Shown: positions 27,760-37,707 of the stretch, piece after piece
Layout of the letters: each line of letters begins with the position of its first letter
Position numbering within the stretch: the first letter of the stretch is position 1
Assembly: GCF_001465875.1 (NCBI RefSeq)
Contig: NZ_LN901324.1
Location: forward strand, 248,001 to 312,000
Length of the DNA: 64,000 bases
Origin: Legionella saoudiensis
GTDB lineage: Bacteria; Pseudomonadota; Gammaproteobacteria; Legionellales; Legionellaceae
Direction of reading: 5' to 3'
Program-made: the position numbers and the translations under genes
Notes under the pieces: model-generated
Database searches by the model: none
Told to the model about the DNA's origin: nothing
Seen by the model: the letters and a program-made list of their open reading frames with translations, nothing else

Positions 27760-28713
27760 ATGAGCCGACAATTTTTGGACTTTGAACAACCAATTGAAGA
27801 GTTGAATCAGAAAATTGAAGCACTACGGATGGTAGGTAATGACAATGAAGTAAACTTAAGCGAGGAGATCGCCCGTCTTGAGGTAAAATGTTCTGAATTA
27901 ACCGCGCAAGTTTTTTCTAATTTAGAGCCTTGGCAAGTTGCTCAGATGGCTCGCCATCCTTTGCGACCTCAAACTACGGATTACATTGAGCGTATTTTCA
28001 CTGATTTCCAGGAATTACATGGTGATCGTAGCCATTCCGCAGCGCCTGCAATTATTGGTGGTTTAGCGCGTTTAAATGGCGAGCCTGTAATGGTGCTTGG
28101 GCATCAAAAAGGGAAGCGCACCAAGGAAAAAGTCTACCGTAATTTTGGTATGGCACGCCCTGAGGAGTATCGAAAGGCATTACGCTTAATGCACATGGCA
28201 GAAAAATTCCACTTGCCCGTGATTACTTTTATTGATACTGCCGGTGCATATCCAGGAATCGGCGCGGAAGAGCGCAACCAATCTGAAGCAATTGCACGTA
28301 ATTTATTTGTAATGTCACGGTTAAAGACACCTATTATTTGCATCGTTACAGGTGAGGCGGGTTCAGGAGGTGCTTTGGCTATTGGCGTAGGTGATCGGGT
28401 TCTTATGCTGCAATTTGGTATTTATTCAGTAATTTCCCCAGAAGGTTGTGCCTCGATACTTTGGAAGGATGCAGCAAAAGCCCCTGATGCTGCTCGAGCA
28501 ATGCGGATTACTGCTGATAAAATAAATGAAAACTTATTGGTTGATGGGGTAGTTCCTGAACCTTTAGGTGGCGCTCATCGCAATGTAGATGAAATGTCTG
28601 CGCGCTTAAAAGAAATCCTGGTAACTGAGTTGCAGGCATTAAAGAAGATGCCTGTAGATAAGCTTATTGAAAAGAGATATCAAAAATTTATGGCTATGGG
28701 GGCTGTGAGCTAG
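27760..28713 (+). CDS. accA: Acetyl-CoA carboxylase carboxyltransferase subunit alpha
   Basis: 317 residues, standard length. A helical N-terminus (1-70), then the crotonase-fold core with [23 protein letters not shown] and [15 protein letters not shown]. It moves carboxyl from biotin to acetyl-CoA together with AccD, the committed step of fatty-acid synthesis. It is divergent from the PPTase-birA pair. Confidence 0.97.
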   Translation: MSRQFLDFEQPIEELNQKIEALRMVGNDNEVNLSEEIARLEVKCSELTAQVFSNLEPWQVAQMARHPLRPQTTDYIERIFTDFQELHGDRSHSAAPAIIGGLARLNGEPVMVLGHQKGKRTKEKVYRNFGMARPEEYRKALRLMHMAEKFHLPVITFIDTAGAYPGIGAEERNQSEAIARNLFVMSRLKTPIICIVTGEAGSGGALAIGVGDRVLMLQFGIYSVISPEGCASILWKDAAKAPDAARAMRITADKINENLLVDGVVPEPLGGAHRNVDEMSARLKEILVTELQALKKMPVDKLIEKRYQKFMAMGAVS

Positions 28714-28737
28714 TTTTGTTCACTCCCGCCATTCATT

Positions 28738-28810
28738 TGTCATTGTGAGCGCTGCGAAGCAACCCAGTAACTATGTTCTACGGCATTGTTCTAGGTTCTG
28801 CGCTCACCAT
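28738..28810. repeat. Imperfect palindromic intergenic repeat (GAAGCAA family)
   Basis: Begins GTCATTGTGAGCGCTGCGAA and runs to GAAGCAACCCAG; the right arm (TTCTGCGCTCACCATGA) pairs in part with the left. It belongs with 13651 and 20755. Between accA and tilS. Confidence 0.55.
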
Positions 28811-28879
28811 GAAGTATACAGCGGTTAGTAACTTTGAGTATCAAGTGACAAGAGCTCAGGCACTATAAACCCAACCAAT

Positions 28880-30193
28880 ATGAACGGTAGTGCAATGAAT
28901 CAGACACTATTAAATGCGGAGTGGCTCTCGCGTTTTAAACAATTTGATAAATTAGTTCTAGGCTTCAGTGGTGGGCTTGATTCAACCGTACTGTTACATA
29001 CCCTTGCCTCTCATCCTTCTTTGCATTCTAAGTTATTGGCAGTACACATTAATCATGGCATAAGTCCTAATGCCATATCCTGGCAACAGCACTGTGAGCA
29101 ATTTTGTCGTCATTTAGACATTCACTTTATCACTAAGACAGTACAATTTGATCACAGCGCAAATCTTGAGGAACGAGCACGAATCGCTCGATATGCGGTA
29201 TTTTCTGACCTACTGACAGAAAGAGATTGTTTGATTTTAGGTCATCATCAAGATGATCAGGCTGAAACAGTGCTTTTGCAATTATTACGTGGAGCTGGGG
29301 TTGATGGTTTGGCCGCAATGACGGAGCTGGGCGTTTGGAAGAAAGGAATAATCGCTAGACCATTTCTAAATAGCTCTCGTGCCCAGTTGGCGAATTATGC
29401 TAAGGCGCAGCAGCTGTCTTGGATTGAGGATGAAAGCAATCAGGACATAAGTTACTCGCGTAATTATTTACGTCAAGAAATTCTACCTTTACTTGCAGAC
29501 AAATGGCCAGGGGCGTTGGGAAATATTGCCCGCACAGCCATGCATTGTCAGCAGGCCAAAAGTAATTTAGATGCATTAGCCTCACAGGATTGCCCAGAAC
29601 TGTCTTTGGCAAGTGATTCCTTATGCATTACACCACTTCTTCAACTAGACTTTGCCCGCATTGTTAACGTACTCAGATCCTGGTTGAAAAAAAGACAAAT
29701 ACAAGTACCAACAACAGCGTTATTACATCGAATAATCGATGAGCTCATTTTCGCCCGCATTGATGCTGAACCCCAAGTTAACTGGAATGAGGTGGTGATT
29801 CGCCGCTACCAACAATATCTTTATGTGGATAAAAAAAATAAAGCTATTTTGCCACAACACAGTGAGTGGGATGAGTTTCCTTCCCCTTTAATGTTAGGAG
29901 TTACTGGTCTTTGTGTTATTGCTGAGCCAACCACCCAAGGCTTAGTTATACCTCCAAAAGCAAGAATAACGATACGATTTAGACAGGGAGGAGAAGTATT
30001 CTTCTTACATGGGCAAACCAAACAATTAAAGAAATTATTTCAAGAATGGCAAGTACCTCCTTGGCAGCGTGAGTGTATACCTTTGCTCTACATTAATGAT
30101 GAACTTGCTGTGGTAATCAATTATGCCATTAGCGATGCATTTTTTAATCACAACTCCCCCCTTGCCTGGTCTTTCAAAACACAACAAGCTTAA
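28880..30193 (+). CDS. tilS: tRNA(Ile)-lysidine synthase
   Basis: 437 residues. The P-loop is SGGLDS (about 30-35) and the lysidine-synthase signature HHQDDQAETVLLQLLRGAG follows at about 130; the C-terminal TilS domains are present. It changes C34 of tRNA-Ile(CAU) to lysidine so it reads AUA, an essential step. Two in-frame ATGs (28880, 28895) precede the conserved part and neither has a strong ribosome site. Confidence 0.95.
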   Translation: MNGSAMNQTLLNAEWLSRFKQFDKLVLGFSGGLDSTVLLHTLASHPSLHSKLLAVHINHGISPNAISWQQHCEQFCRHLDIHFITKTVQFDHSANLEERARIARYAVFSDLLTERDCLILGHHQDDQAETVLLQLLRGAGVDGLAAMTELGVWKKGIIARPFLNSSRAQLANYAKAQQLSWIEDESNQDISYSRNYLRQEILPLLADKWPGALGNIARTAMHCQQAKSNLDALASQDCPELSLASDSLCITPLLQLDFARIVNVLRSWLKKRQIQVPTTALLHRIIDELIFARIDAEPQVNWNEVVIRRYQQYLYVDKKNKAILPQHSEWDEFPSPLMLGVTGLCVIAEPTTQGLVIPPKARITIRFRQGGEVFFLHGQTKQLKKLFQEWQVPPWQRECIPLLYINDELAVVINYAISDAFFNHNSPLAWSFKTQQA

Positions 30194-30492
30194 GATGGGC
30201 ATTATGGTTGACCCTTATACATCCGAGTGATATATTTTTTATTGTGCTTAGAGGTAGGTTAGGCCTTAGTGTCGTACCCACTACCATTAAGTTAAGTAAG
30301 AATCTTCCTTCTCCATGTAGAGGTAATCCATTCTTGCAAGGCTTAGAGCCACTATAATGGGGAATTCTTTACAAGGGAAATGATAAATGCTTAATTTAAT
30401 GCAATAAGTGTTGTACTGACCCAATCTACAGTCCACTCAAGAGCTCGAATGTCAATGGACCTGGTATTTAAAAAACTCTGAGGGCTTATAAA

Positions 30493-33105
30493 ATGAATGA
30501 TTCATTGATTACAGCAATTTTGTTACAAGTAGAAAATCCCTGGGCAAAACCTGAAGACTTCCCCGAGCTTTACACCCGTTTAAAAAGCAATTGCTATAAC
30601 AGCTATTTTAGTTATCTCAGCTACTTTAGTGGTACTCTAAATGGTGGATTGGAAGATGATTATAAAAATATTAGCAATTTCCTTACGTTAAATAGCAAAG
30701 AAGTAATTATTCATATTGATATAGAATCTTTATGGAAACATGCTGAAAGCTTAGTGCTCGAAGCAAATAATAAAACAGATAAAAAATTAGCGTACAAAGC
30801 GGGTATTTGCTTGGCTTTAGTTGCTGTATACGCTGAAGATATATCAAGGAAAAAAATAGCTTATGAGCAGTTAGCTAAGTTATTTGCTGAAAAAGGCTTA
30901 TTAGCAGACCCTTCCTCATTAGAACACTGTAAGACATTTTTAGCTCCTCTAGCCGTAGATACAACATTTCATGCGACTCGAGCAATTATTTGGTCTTGGG
31001 AGCTTTGTGAACTAAATAAAGTAAGCGCTTTCGAGCTGAAACGACAAAAGCTACTACAGAAAGAATTTGCTAATCAACCAATAAAGAAAGCACTATTTTT
31101 ACTTGGGCTGTCTGATGCCGATGTATTGGATAAAGATAAAATACAGGCAGCATGCGATGGATGTAAAAAAAGATTACAAGAGCTCAGTGGAATATCGTTT
31201 GAAGAAACTACTATTAATCCTTTATTTAAAGGTTTTAATGAAGCGCAAAATCTACTACTACATTATCAGCACCTTATCAGTTTTAATTACAAAGACAGGT
31301 TGCAAACATTAGATAATTTGTTCCAGCAATTTAAAACTTCGGAGATAACCCAAGAGATTGCTTGTACAAGCTTATACCAAGCAATTAATGAACTTGATGC
31401 AGTGCTCAATGAAATAGTCCCTATTATTCGTATAGAACCACCATACATAACGGAAGAAATTATTGCAGAGCATGTGGGCGTATATGTAGGTGATACAAAA
31501 CGTTATAAAGCACAGGAAAAGCTTTACTTATTGATTGGAAAATTTTGGGATGAAATTAGTGCTAAGATAACTCCTTTACTTGCTTCGGTGAAAGGGTTAT
31601 TAGCTAGCCATGATAATATATCGGTACGCATTGGTCCATTAATTGAATTCGTTACAAAAGCAGAAAAAATTAGTGGACTTATTACCCAAATTAGAGAGGT
31701 GCAACTTAATAAATTTAAGAATATACCGTCAGCTAATAATGTAGCTCAGCAATGGGATGAGCTGGGATTGGCTATGAAACAGGTCAAAGAACAAGTTGAT
31801 TATTATAAGGCATGGGCACGCATGAATGTTCGTGATCTCATTTATCTAAATGAGTGTTTAACTATTAATGAAGTAGTGCGCTCGAAGGATACAGATGCAC
31901 TTCATCAAATCAGCGAACAGAAGTCATTAAGTGAACATATTGATGGTAAGCTAGATTGGTTGAAGCAATTAAATGGCACCGCTAAAGTCATTGTTGAAAG
32001 CGAATTAAAAAGTCAGACATTTGGGGCTTCTGTTTATGAGTCTTTGGAAAGCATGAGACGAAATCTTGAAGGTCATAAGGCTAAACTGTTGCTTTTTAAA
32101 CAACAGGGGGCTGGTAAACTTAATGACTTGCTACAAAAGAATATCAGTGCTCTTTTACTGTTATATAAGGACGCTGACCAAAAGCTAGAGCAGTGTTTTA
32201 AAGAAAGAAATAGCCTGAATTTTTCTTGGGAAAAAAAATGGAGTGAATTTTTAAAGCAGCAACAAGTATTAGATGAAACCTTTAGCGAATTAAATAAAAA
32301 AATTCCACCAGATTATGATTCTGCAGAATACATTATTCAGAGTACAGCCAAGCTTATTTTAAAGCTAAGGCAACAGAAAATTATCTTTGAGCAAAAAATA
32401 GCGGAAACAAAAAAGAAAATCGAACAAGACGCTATTGATACCTTCCATTATTTGTTCTTAAAAAAGCTTATGGCGCAAGAGGCGCAGTCCTATGGCACAG
32501 GAGAAAATGAAGCCTTAGCACAGTTTTTGCAAAAGATAGAACAAATTGGGGACAATGATGATGGACAGCGCTATAGCTCATTAGTGCACCTTATTAAAAC
32601 CGAGCAGAGTGAGTTAGGGCGATCGCGTGAATTTAATTGCTTTGGATGGCATTGCTCCTCACGCTCTTACGCGCCATTTACCTCTATACTTCATGAGTCT
32701 AAAAAGTGGGCATCGCTCATTGCGAAAAAGGATTGGACTAATGCGCCATTAAGTTTAGATGCCTTGCAATACATGATTTTAAAAAACCAAATTGAGCAAG
32801 AAACTACGCGTTATTTGAGTTATGGAACGCATCACCAGGATCGTAAGGATTCAATAGCACGTCTTAAGCACCAGATTGAGCTATTAGATCAACAGGAAGG
32901 AACCCAGAACCAACGTTTTCAGGTTTTATATGAGAATTTGAAAAAAGAAGTAGAAGCAACAACACATTCTCATTTAAAAGTGGGCTTTTTCCCCAGTTGG
33001 CATAGCTGTCGTCTACAAAAAGTCTATGGAGAAATTCTGCAAAATGCCGAGAGTATTAGCGCTCTAGGCTCTGAAGCAGTTGATACATCCATATTAATTG
33101 CATAA
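30493..33105 (+). CDS. Large orphan helical protein, effector candidate
   Basis: 870 residues, ATG nine bases after GAGGG. No family recognised. Composition is Lys/Glu/Leu/Gln-rich and almost wholly helical, with strong coiled-coil stretches near 340-420, 500-640 and 775-815. There is no signal peptide or membrane helix. A possible zinc or disulfide patch is CFGWHCSS near residue 717. The preceding 300-base spacer has a TATAAT at about 30355. Long cytosolic-type orphan genes standing alone in Legionella are often Dot/Icm substrates; the C-terminus (VDTSILIA) is only moderately like such signals. Confidence 0.65.
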   Translation: MNDSLITAILLQVENPWAKPEDFPELYTRLKSNCYNSYFSYLSYFSGTLNGGLEDDYKNISNFLTLNSKEVIIHIDIESLWKHAESLVLEANNKTDKKLAYKAGICLALVAVYAEDISRKKIAYEQLAKLFAEKGLLADPSSLEHCKTFLAPLAVDTTFHATRAIIWSWELCELNKVSAFELKRQKLLQKEFANQPIKKALFLLGLSDADVLDKDKIQAACDGCKKRLQELSGISFEETTINPLFKGFNEAQNLLLHYQHLISFNYKDRLQTLDNLFQQFKTSEITQEIACTSLYQAINELDAVLNEIVPIIRIEPPYITEEIIAEHVGVYVGDTKRYKAQEKLYLLIGKFWDEISAKITPLLASVKGLLASHDNISVRIGPLIEFVTKAEKISGLITQIREVQLNKFKNIPSANNVAQQWDELGLAMKQVKEQVDYYKAWARMNVRDLIYLNECLTINEVVRSKDTDALHQISEQKSLSEHIDGKLDWLKQLNGTAKVIVESELKSQTFGASVYESLESMRRNLEGHKAKLLLFKQQGAGKLNDLLQKNISALLLLYKDADQKLEQCFKERNSLNFSWEKKWSEFLKQQQVLDETFSELNKKIPPDYDSAEYIIQSTAKLILKLRQQKIIFEQKIAETKKKIEQDAIDTFHYLFLKKLMAQEAQSYGTGENEALAQFLQKIEQIGDNDDGQRYSSLVHLIKTEQSELGRSREFNCFGWHCSSRSYAPFTSILHESKKWASLIAKKDWTNAPLSLDALQYMILKNQIEQETTRYLSYGTHHQDRKDSIARLKHQIELLDQQEGTQNQRFQVLYENLKKEVEATTHSHLKVGFFPSWHSCRLQKVYGEILQNAESISALGSEAVDTSILIA

Positions 33106-33295
33106 CTTTAAAAAAGTATAGCCAGGGTTGCTTTCGTAATTAGCCACATCATCTTGATGAGTTTGAATGAAATGTACCAGAGTATGTTAAAATGGTTGAT
33201 TAATTTTATCTGATTCAAATTATGTGGTCTTATTGTGTAATAGCAACTCATGTTACACTCCGCTCATTTTCTTCATTCTAAGGAAAAAGCTCATA

Positions 33296-35122
33296 ATGTT
33301 AAATGCCAGTGATACGAAAACTTTAATAAGTACGTTTGAATCCATGACTGAAAATGAGCGTTTAATCACATTAAATAAACCTGATGAAAATGGTAATACA
33401 GTATTGCATCTTTTGGCAAAAAATAAGGATATAGAAGGTTTGAAGAGCATTCTATTATTATTGCCTATTGATAAACGCGCAGCAGCAATGAATGCGAAAG
33501 ATTTAACTGGTAATATTCCCTTACAACTTCTTGGCAAAGAAATTACCCATCTAAAAATACTTCTTGAGCTATTACCAATTAATGAGCGTGCTGGGCTGAT
33601 AAAAAGTCTTAACAATAAGAAAGACTCTATAATTTGGAGTTATCTTAATAACAAAGAGTTAAAAATGCTTCTTGAGTTAGTGCCTGCTGACGAACTATTG
33701 GGGATTTTAAGTGTTGGTACCAGGAGAGGTTACCCGGCTATGTTTGGAGTTTCGAATACCAATCAATTACAGATGATTCTTGATTTGGTTCCAGAATATC
33801 ACCGCCTGGCGCTGTTAAGTATGGAATTCGACGGCTCTATATATCTTCACGATAACTATACTGATAAAGACTTCCTCCTGGTTGCTCTGAGATCATTATC
33901 TGTCAATGAGCGTTTAGCTGTAATGCAAACTCCAAACTCTAATGGTGACTCATTATTAAATCTCATTAGTGACGATGCAGACCTTTTAAAAGATGTAGAG
34001 GCTTTATTGCCTCCAGAAGCGTTAAAGAATTATTTACTAGCTAATAATCATAGTAATAAAACGCCAGCCATCCCCATTACGAATTTGAATGATAAAAAAA
34101 ATAAGTTTTTTGAGCTAAGCTCCCAGGAAATTCAACATTTTCCTAGTTACAAAAAAATTAATGGTGAACCTGTATCTCAACCTACGATGATTTATAATAT
34201 CCGAGAACTGCAAACTATTAATGAAAACGAATTAGAAACTCATTTATTTGAAGAAGATGACTTTGTTATACCGCCTGCGGTGCAGGGGCGTTCTGTAGTA
34301 AAAGCTAAGATTGGGCGCTTATATTTAGAATTCCAACCCGGAGGAAAAGGAAGTTTTATATTAAACATTAAATTAATTGATACCCCAAATAGACAGCTAC
34401 GCTCCTTTTTAAATTTGAGACAACCACGCTACAACGACTTGGAATTTGAAAATTTATTACCAATAGGGCTGGATGCATTTTATTCCAGCCGAAGTTTTTC
34501 TAAGCCATCGATGAGTGCTGAAAGACTTCGACAATATAAAGAAAATTTATGCCCTGCTTTCGAAGTAAAACAAATCCTAACTAAATTGTTATTTAACCAA
34601 AACCTTACTGACGAAGAGAAACAATTATTTCATGAGAATTATGGCAGGATATATTTAGGCGACCAATCCGTACCTGCAGAACAAGCTCCGGTTAAAACGC
34701 AAGAACCTATTAAAGACATACAACATTTCGGTCTTCATCCAAAAGATAAGCCCACTACTCTTTTTGAAGTTGCTGCTAAAATTGGAGCAACAGCCTTGCT
34801 TAGTTTAAGCCTTAGCCAAAATGAAATTGCAGAGATATTAAATGAATATGCAGAAATCAATGTCCTTAAACCTGCGTTTTTTAATAATACTAATGTGAAA
34901 AAGGAAATCCTGGACGTTTTTCTTGATAAAAATAGGTTTCAATTAAAAAGTATTATTGATGATATAGATGTACTGCTTCAAAATGCCATAGAACAATTGA
35001 TCGTAGCGCAACAAGCTAAGACTGCAGCGCATCCAAATGTAGTAAGCCAATTTGGTTTCTTTACTTCCAGTGCTCCTGTTTCACAAGCAGCAGAGTCTAA
35101 AAATACTCAGCCATTGCCATAA
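33296..35122 (+). CDS. Ankyrin-like repeat protein, effector candidate
   Basis: 608 residues from the ATG at 33296, chosen because AAGGA lies upstream; an in-frame start at 33224 adds 24 residues and no ribosome site. Residues 15-245 carry about six degenerate repeats of 33-36 residues: NxxGNxxLHLL, then a helix LKxLLxLLPxxxRxxxM. This is an ankyrin-like pattern seen in Legionella proteins. Residues 300-420 hold a separate region (YNIRELQTINENELETHLF) and 430-600 a helical end. No signal peptide. The C-terminal tail SQAAESKNTQPLP is polar and Glu-poor. Function unknown. Confidence 0.65.
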   Translation: MLNASDTKTLISTFESMTENERLITLNKPDENGNTVLHLLAKNKDIEGLKSILLLLPIDKRAAAMNAKDLTGNIPLQLLGKEITHLKILLELLPINERAGLIKSLNNKKDSIIWSYLNNKELKMLLELVPADELLGILSVGTRRGYPAMFGVSNTNQLQMILDLVPEYHRLALLSMEFDGSIYLHDNYTDKDFLLVALRSLSVNERLAVMQTPNSNGDSLLNLISDDADLLKDVEALLPPEALKNYLLANNHSNKTPAIPITNLNDKKNKFFELSSQEIQHFPSYKKINGEPVSQPTMIYNIRELQTINENELETHLFEEDDFVIPPAVQGRSVVKAKIGRLYLEFQPGGKGSFILNIKLIDTPNRQLRSFLNLRQPRYNDLEFENLLPIGLDAFYSSRSFSKPSMSAERLRQYKENLCPAFEVKQILTKLLFNQNLTDEEKQLFHENYGRIYLGDQSVPAEQAPVKTQEPIKDIQHFGLHPKDKPTTLFEVAAKIGATALLSLSLSQNEIAEILNEYAEINVLKPAFFNNTNVKKEILDVFLDKNRFQLKSIIDDIDVLLQNAIEQLIVAQQAKTAAHPNVVSQFGFFTSSAPVSQAAESKNTQPLP

Positions 35123-35139
35123 ACGCAGGGTTGAAAAAG

Positions 35140-35163
35140 CTGCCCCGTTTAGCCAAGGGGCAG
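35140..35163 (-). terminator. Terminator of the serine dehydratase gene
   Basis: Stem CTGCCCC/GGGGCAG followed on the minus strand by CTTTTTC. It also lies just past the end of the plus-strand gene at 33296-35122. Confidence 0.65.
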
Positions 35164-35364
35164 TATCAAAGAGTTGTTCTGTTAGATATTTGCAGTTGAT
35201 AAAAATGTAACAAATAAATTTAAATGCATGCTCTGGAGTAAAGTACCGCGATCAGCTTAGGGACATTGTTTCCTTAGCAAGAGCTACTTAACTCATATAC
35301 CTCGGTGAAATTTAGCCCCGTGTCATTAAAAGCAAAAACATGCCCACCTTTTGATAAACATAGC

Positions 35365-36741
35365 TCAACATTCTGGTAAATTAACAGCCAGGCCACCCAT
35401 AGATGTTTCTTTGTATATACTTTGCATATCCATCCCAGTTTGTTTCATTGTTTTAATAACTTTATCAAGGGAGATGTGATGTTGCCCATCCCCAATCAAA
35501 GCCATACGCGTGGCATTAACTGCTTTTACTGAGCCCATGGCATTCCGCTCAATACAGGGTATTTGCACCAATCCTAAAACTGGATCACAAGTCATACCCA
35601 GATGATGTTCCATGGCAATTTCCGCAGCATTTTCCACTTGGGCTACGGTTCCACCTAACACAGCAGTAAGTCCTGCTGCTGCCATCGAAGAGGCGACTCC
35701 TACCTCGCCTTGGCAACCAACTTCTGCACCAGAAATCGAGGCTCCTTTCTTATACAATATGCCAATAGCGGCGGCAGTAAGAAAATAAGTATAAACATCC
35801 TCATTGCTCATGCGATCATGCGCTTGCTGGCAATACTTTAAGACGGCAGGAATAATGCCGGCAGCACCATTAGTTGGTGCGGTAACGATACGTCCGCCAG
35901 AAGCATTTTCTTCATTAACGGCCATGGCGTATAAATTGAGTTGATTCATGATATCCGAATTTTCGTATACGCTTTTAACTCCTTGCTGATCCATTAATTT
36001 CTTATAGAGCGCTGGTGCGCGTCTTTTTAAATTAAGGCCACCGGGCAAAATTCCTTCATGTTTGCAACCATTTGCAATACACTCATCCATTACTTTGGCA
36101 ATGGCCAGAATTCCTTTATGAATTTCTTCAGCGCTACGCCAGGTCAATTCATTTTGGAACATAAGCTCAGCAATAGTTAACTTATTGTCTTCACATAGTT
36201 TTAATAATTCAGCGGCGGTTGAGAAGGGGTAGGGAGGCGGATTGGCATCCTCTGTAGCTTTATGAAAATCTTCTTCTGTGGTAATAAACCCACCACCGAT
36301 TGAATAATAGACTTGGGCAATTAATAAGTTATTTTGACTATCAAAGGCGGAAAAACGTAGGCCATTGGTGTGCAAGGGTAAAAGTTCTTTTTGCAGAAAT
36401 GGAAAATCAGTTGTTTTATCAAATCGAATATTTTTTTTGCCCGCGAGATTTAATGTTTGTGTCCTAAGGATTTCTTCCATGCGTGGTACCATGGATTCAG
36501 GTATTACAGTTTCAGGGGCTTTATTTTCTAAACCATTTAAAATAGCTTTATCGGTGCCATGTCCTTTTCCAGTTAAGGCTAGCGAGCCATAGAGCTCGAT
36601 TTTAACCCGTTCAGTCGTATTGATTAATTGTTTTTCTTCAAGTAAGGCTAAAAATGCATTCGCAGCAAGCATAGGGCCTACGGTATGAGAGCTTGAGGGG
36701 CCAATGCCAATAGAAAATAAATCAAATACACTAATGTTCAT
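35365..36741 (-). CDS. sdaA: L-serine dehydratase (single-chain, iron-sulfur)
   Basis: 458 residues from the ATG at 36741 ([20 protein letters not shown] is the family start). The alpha/beta fusion type: the beta part covers 1-150 with [12 protein letters not shown], the alpha part holds [18 protein letters not shown] and [16 protein letters not shown], whose cysteines bind the 4Fe-4S cluster. It turns serine into pyruvate and ammonia. Serine is a main carbon source for Legionella, so the enzyme feeds the TCA cycle. Divergent from mip. Confidence 0.95.
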   Translation of the reverse strand: MNISVFDLFSIGIGPSSSHTVGPMLAANAFLALLEEKQLINTTERVKIELYGSLALTGKGHGTDKAILNGLENKAPETVIPESMVPRMEEILRTQTLNLAGKKNIRFDKTTDFPFLQKELLPLHTNGLRFSAFDSQNNLLIAQVYYSIGGGFITTEEDFHKATEDANPPPYPFSTAAELLKLCEDNKLTIAELMFQNELTWRSAEEIHKGILAIAKVMDECIANGCKHEGILPGGLNLKRRAPALYKKLMDQQGVKSVYENSDIMNQLNLYAMAVNEENASGGRIVTAPTNGAAGIIPAVLKYCQQAHDRMSNEDVYTYFLTAAAIGILYKKGASISGAEVGCQGEVGVASSMAAAGLTAVLGGTVAQVENAAEIAMEHHLGMTCDPVLGLVQIPCIERNAMGSVKAVNATRMALIGDGQHHISLDKVIKTMKQTGMDMQSIYKETSMGGLAVNLPEC

Positions 36742-36939
36742 GAGTTTTCTATCTCTTGTTTTAAATAGAGGCAAGTGTAGAAGGATCTTACCTCTTTGTC
36801 TATTTCTAATTAAATTATATATTACTGGTAATTTAATGTATTTTTAGGCAGAATAAACGAGGATTTTTTCAAGGTTTTATATCTTTCAATTATTGGGAAA
36901 GATATCTACTATAAGCAAAAGACTAAAAGGGGATTCTTT

Positions 36940-37635
36940 ATGAAGATGAGATTGGTCACTGCAGCCGTTTTAGGGCTTGCAATGTCTACTGCAATGGCTG
37001 CTGATGCATTAGTTACGGACAAAGATAAATTGTCTTACAGTATCGGTGCAGATTTAGGGAAAAATTTTAAAAGTCAAGGCATTGATATCAATCCTGAAGT
37101 ATTAGCGAAAGGAATGCAAGATGGAATGTCTGGCGCTCAATTGATTTTAACTGAACAGCAAATGAAAGATGTTCTAAATAAATTTCAAAAAGATTTAATG
37201 GCTAAGCGCAGCGCAGAATTCAATAAAAAAGCTGAAGAAAACAAATCTAAAGGCGAAGCGTTTTTAAGCTCTAATAAAGCAAAAGCTGGTGTGGTAGTAT
37301 TACCAAGTGGCTTACAATATAAAATTCTTGAAGCAGGCACAGGTGCTAAGCCAGGAAAAGAAGATACTGTAACTGTAGATTACACTGGTACTTTAATTGA
37401 TGGTACTGTATTTGACAGCACTCAAAAAACTGGTAAACCTGCTACATTCCAAGTGTCACAAGTTATTCCAGGCTGGACTGAAGCATTACAATTAATGCCT
37501 GCTGGTTCTACTTGGGAAATTTTTGTTCCTGCCGATTTAGCTTATGGCCCACGAAGTGTTGGTGGTCCTATTGGTCCTAATGAGACTTTGATTTTCAAAA
37601 TTCATTTGATCTCTGTTAAAAAAGCAGCAGCTTAA
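36940..37635 (+). CDS. mip: Macrophage infectivity potentiator, FKBP-type PPIase
   Basis: 231 residues. A signal peptide ([20 protein letters not shown]) is followed by the dimer domain (about 24-65), a long connecting helix (about 70-120) and the FKBP domain (about 125-231, [16 protein letters not shown] ... [16 protein letters not shown] ... [10 protein letters not shown]). It is a surface peptidyl-prolyl isomerase that promotes intracellular infection. Agreement with L. pneumophila Mip, as remembered, is near full length. This gene is the strongest genus marker in the window. Confidence 0.98.
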   Translation: MKMRLVTAAVLGLAMSTAMAADALVTDKDKLSYSIGADLGKNFKSQGIDINPEVLAKGMQDGMSGAQLILTEQQMKDVLNKFQKDLMAKRSAEFNKKAEENKSKGEAFLSSNKAKAGVVVLPSGLQYKILEAGTGAKPGKEDTVTVDYTGTLIDGTVFDSTQKTGKPATFQVSQVIPGWTEALQLMPAGSTWEIFVPADLAYGPRSVGGPIGPNETLIFKIHLISVKKAAA

Positions 37636-37646
37636 TATTCCTTGTC

Positions 37647-37671
37647 CACCCTGGTGTTCTATCCCAGGGTG
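37647..37671 (+). terminator. Terminator after mip
   Basis: Stem CACCCTGG/CCAGGGTG, 9-base loop, followed by a pyrimidine-rich run. It lies just upstream of the AmpG-like gene. Confidence 0.65.
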
Positions 37672-37707
37672 AGCTTCCACTTCTTTTATGCTTCAAGTGA
37701 TTTGATA

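Noticed and set aside
36940..37635. Generic FkpA-like isomerase
   Set aside because: The signal peptide, dimer helix and nearly the whole chain agree with Legionella Mip.
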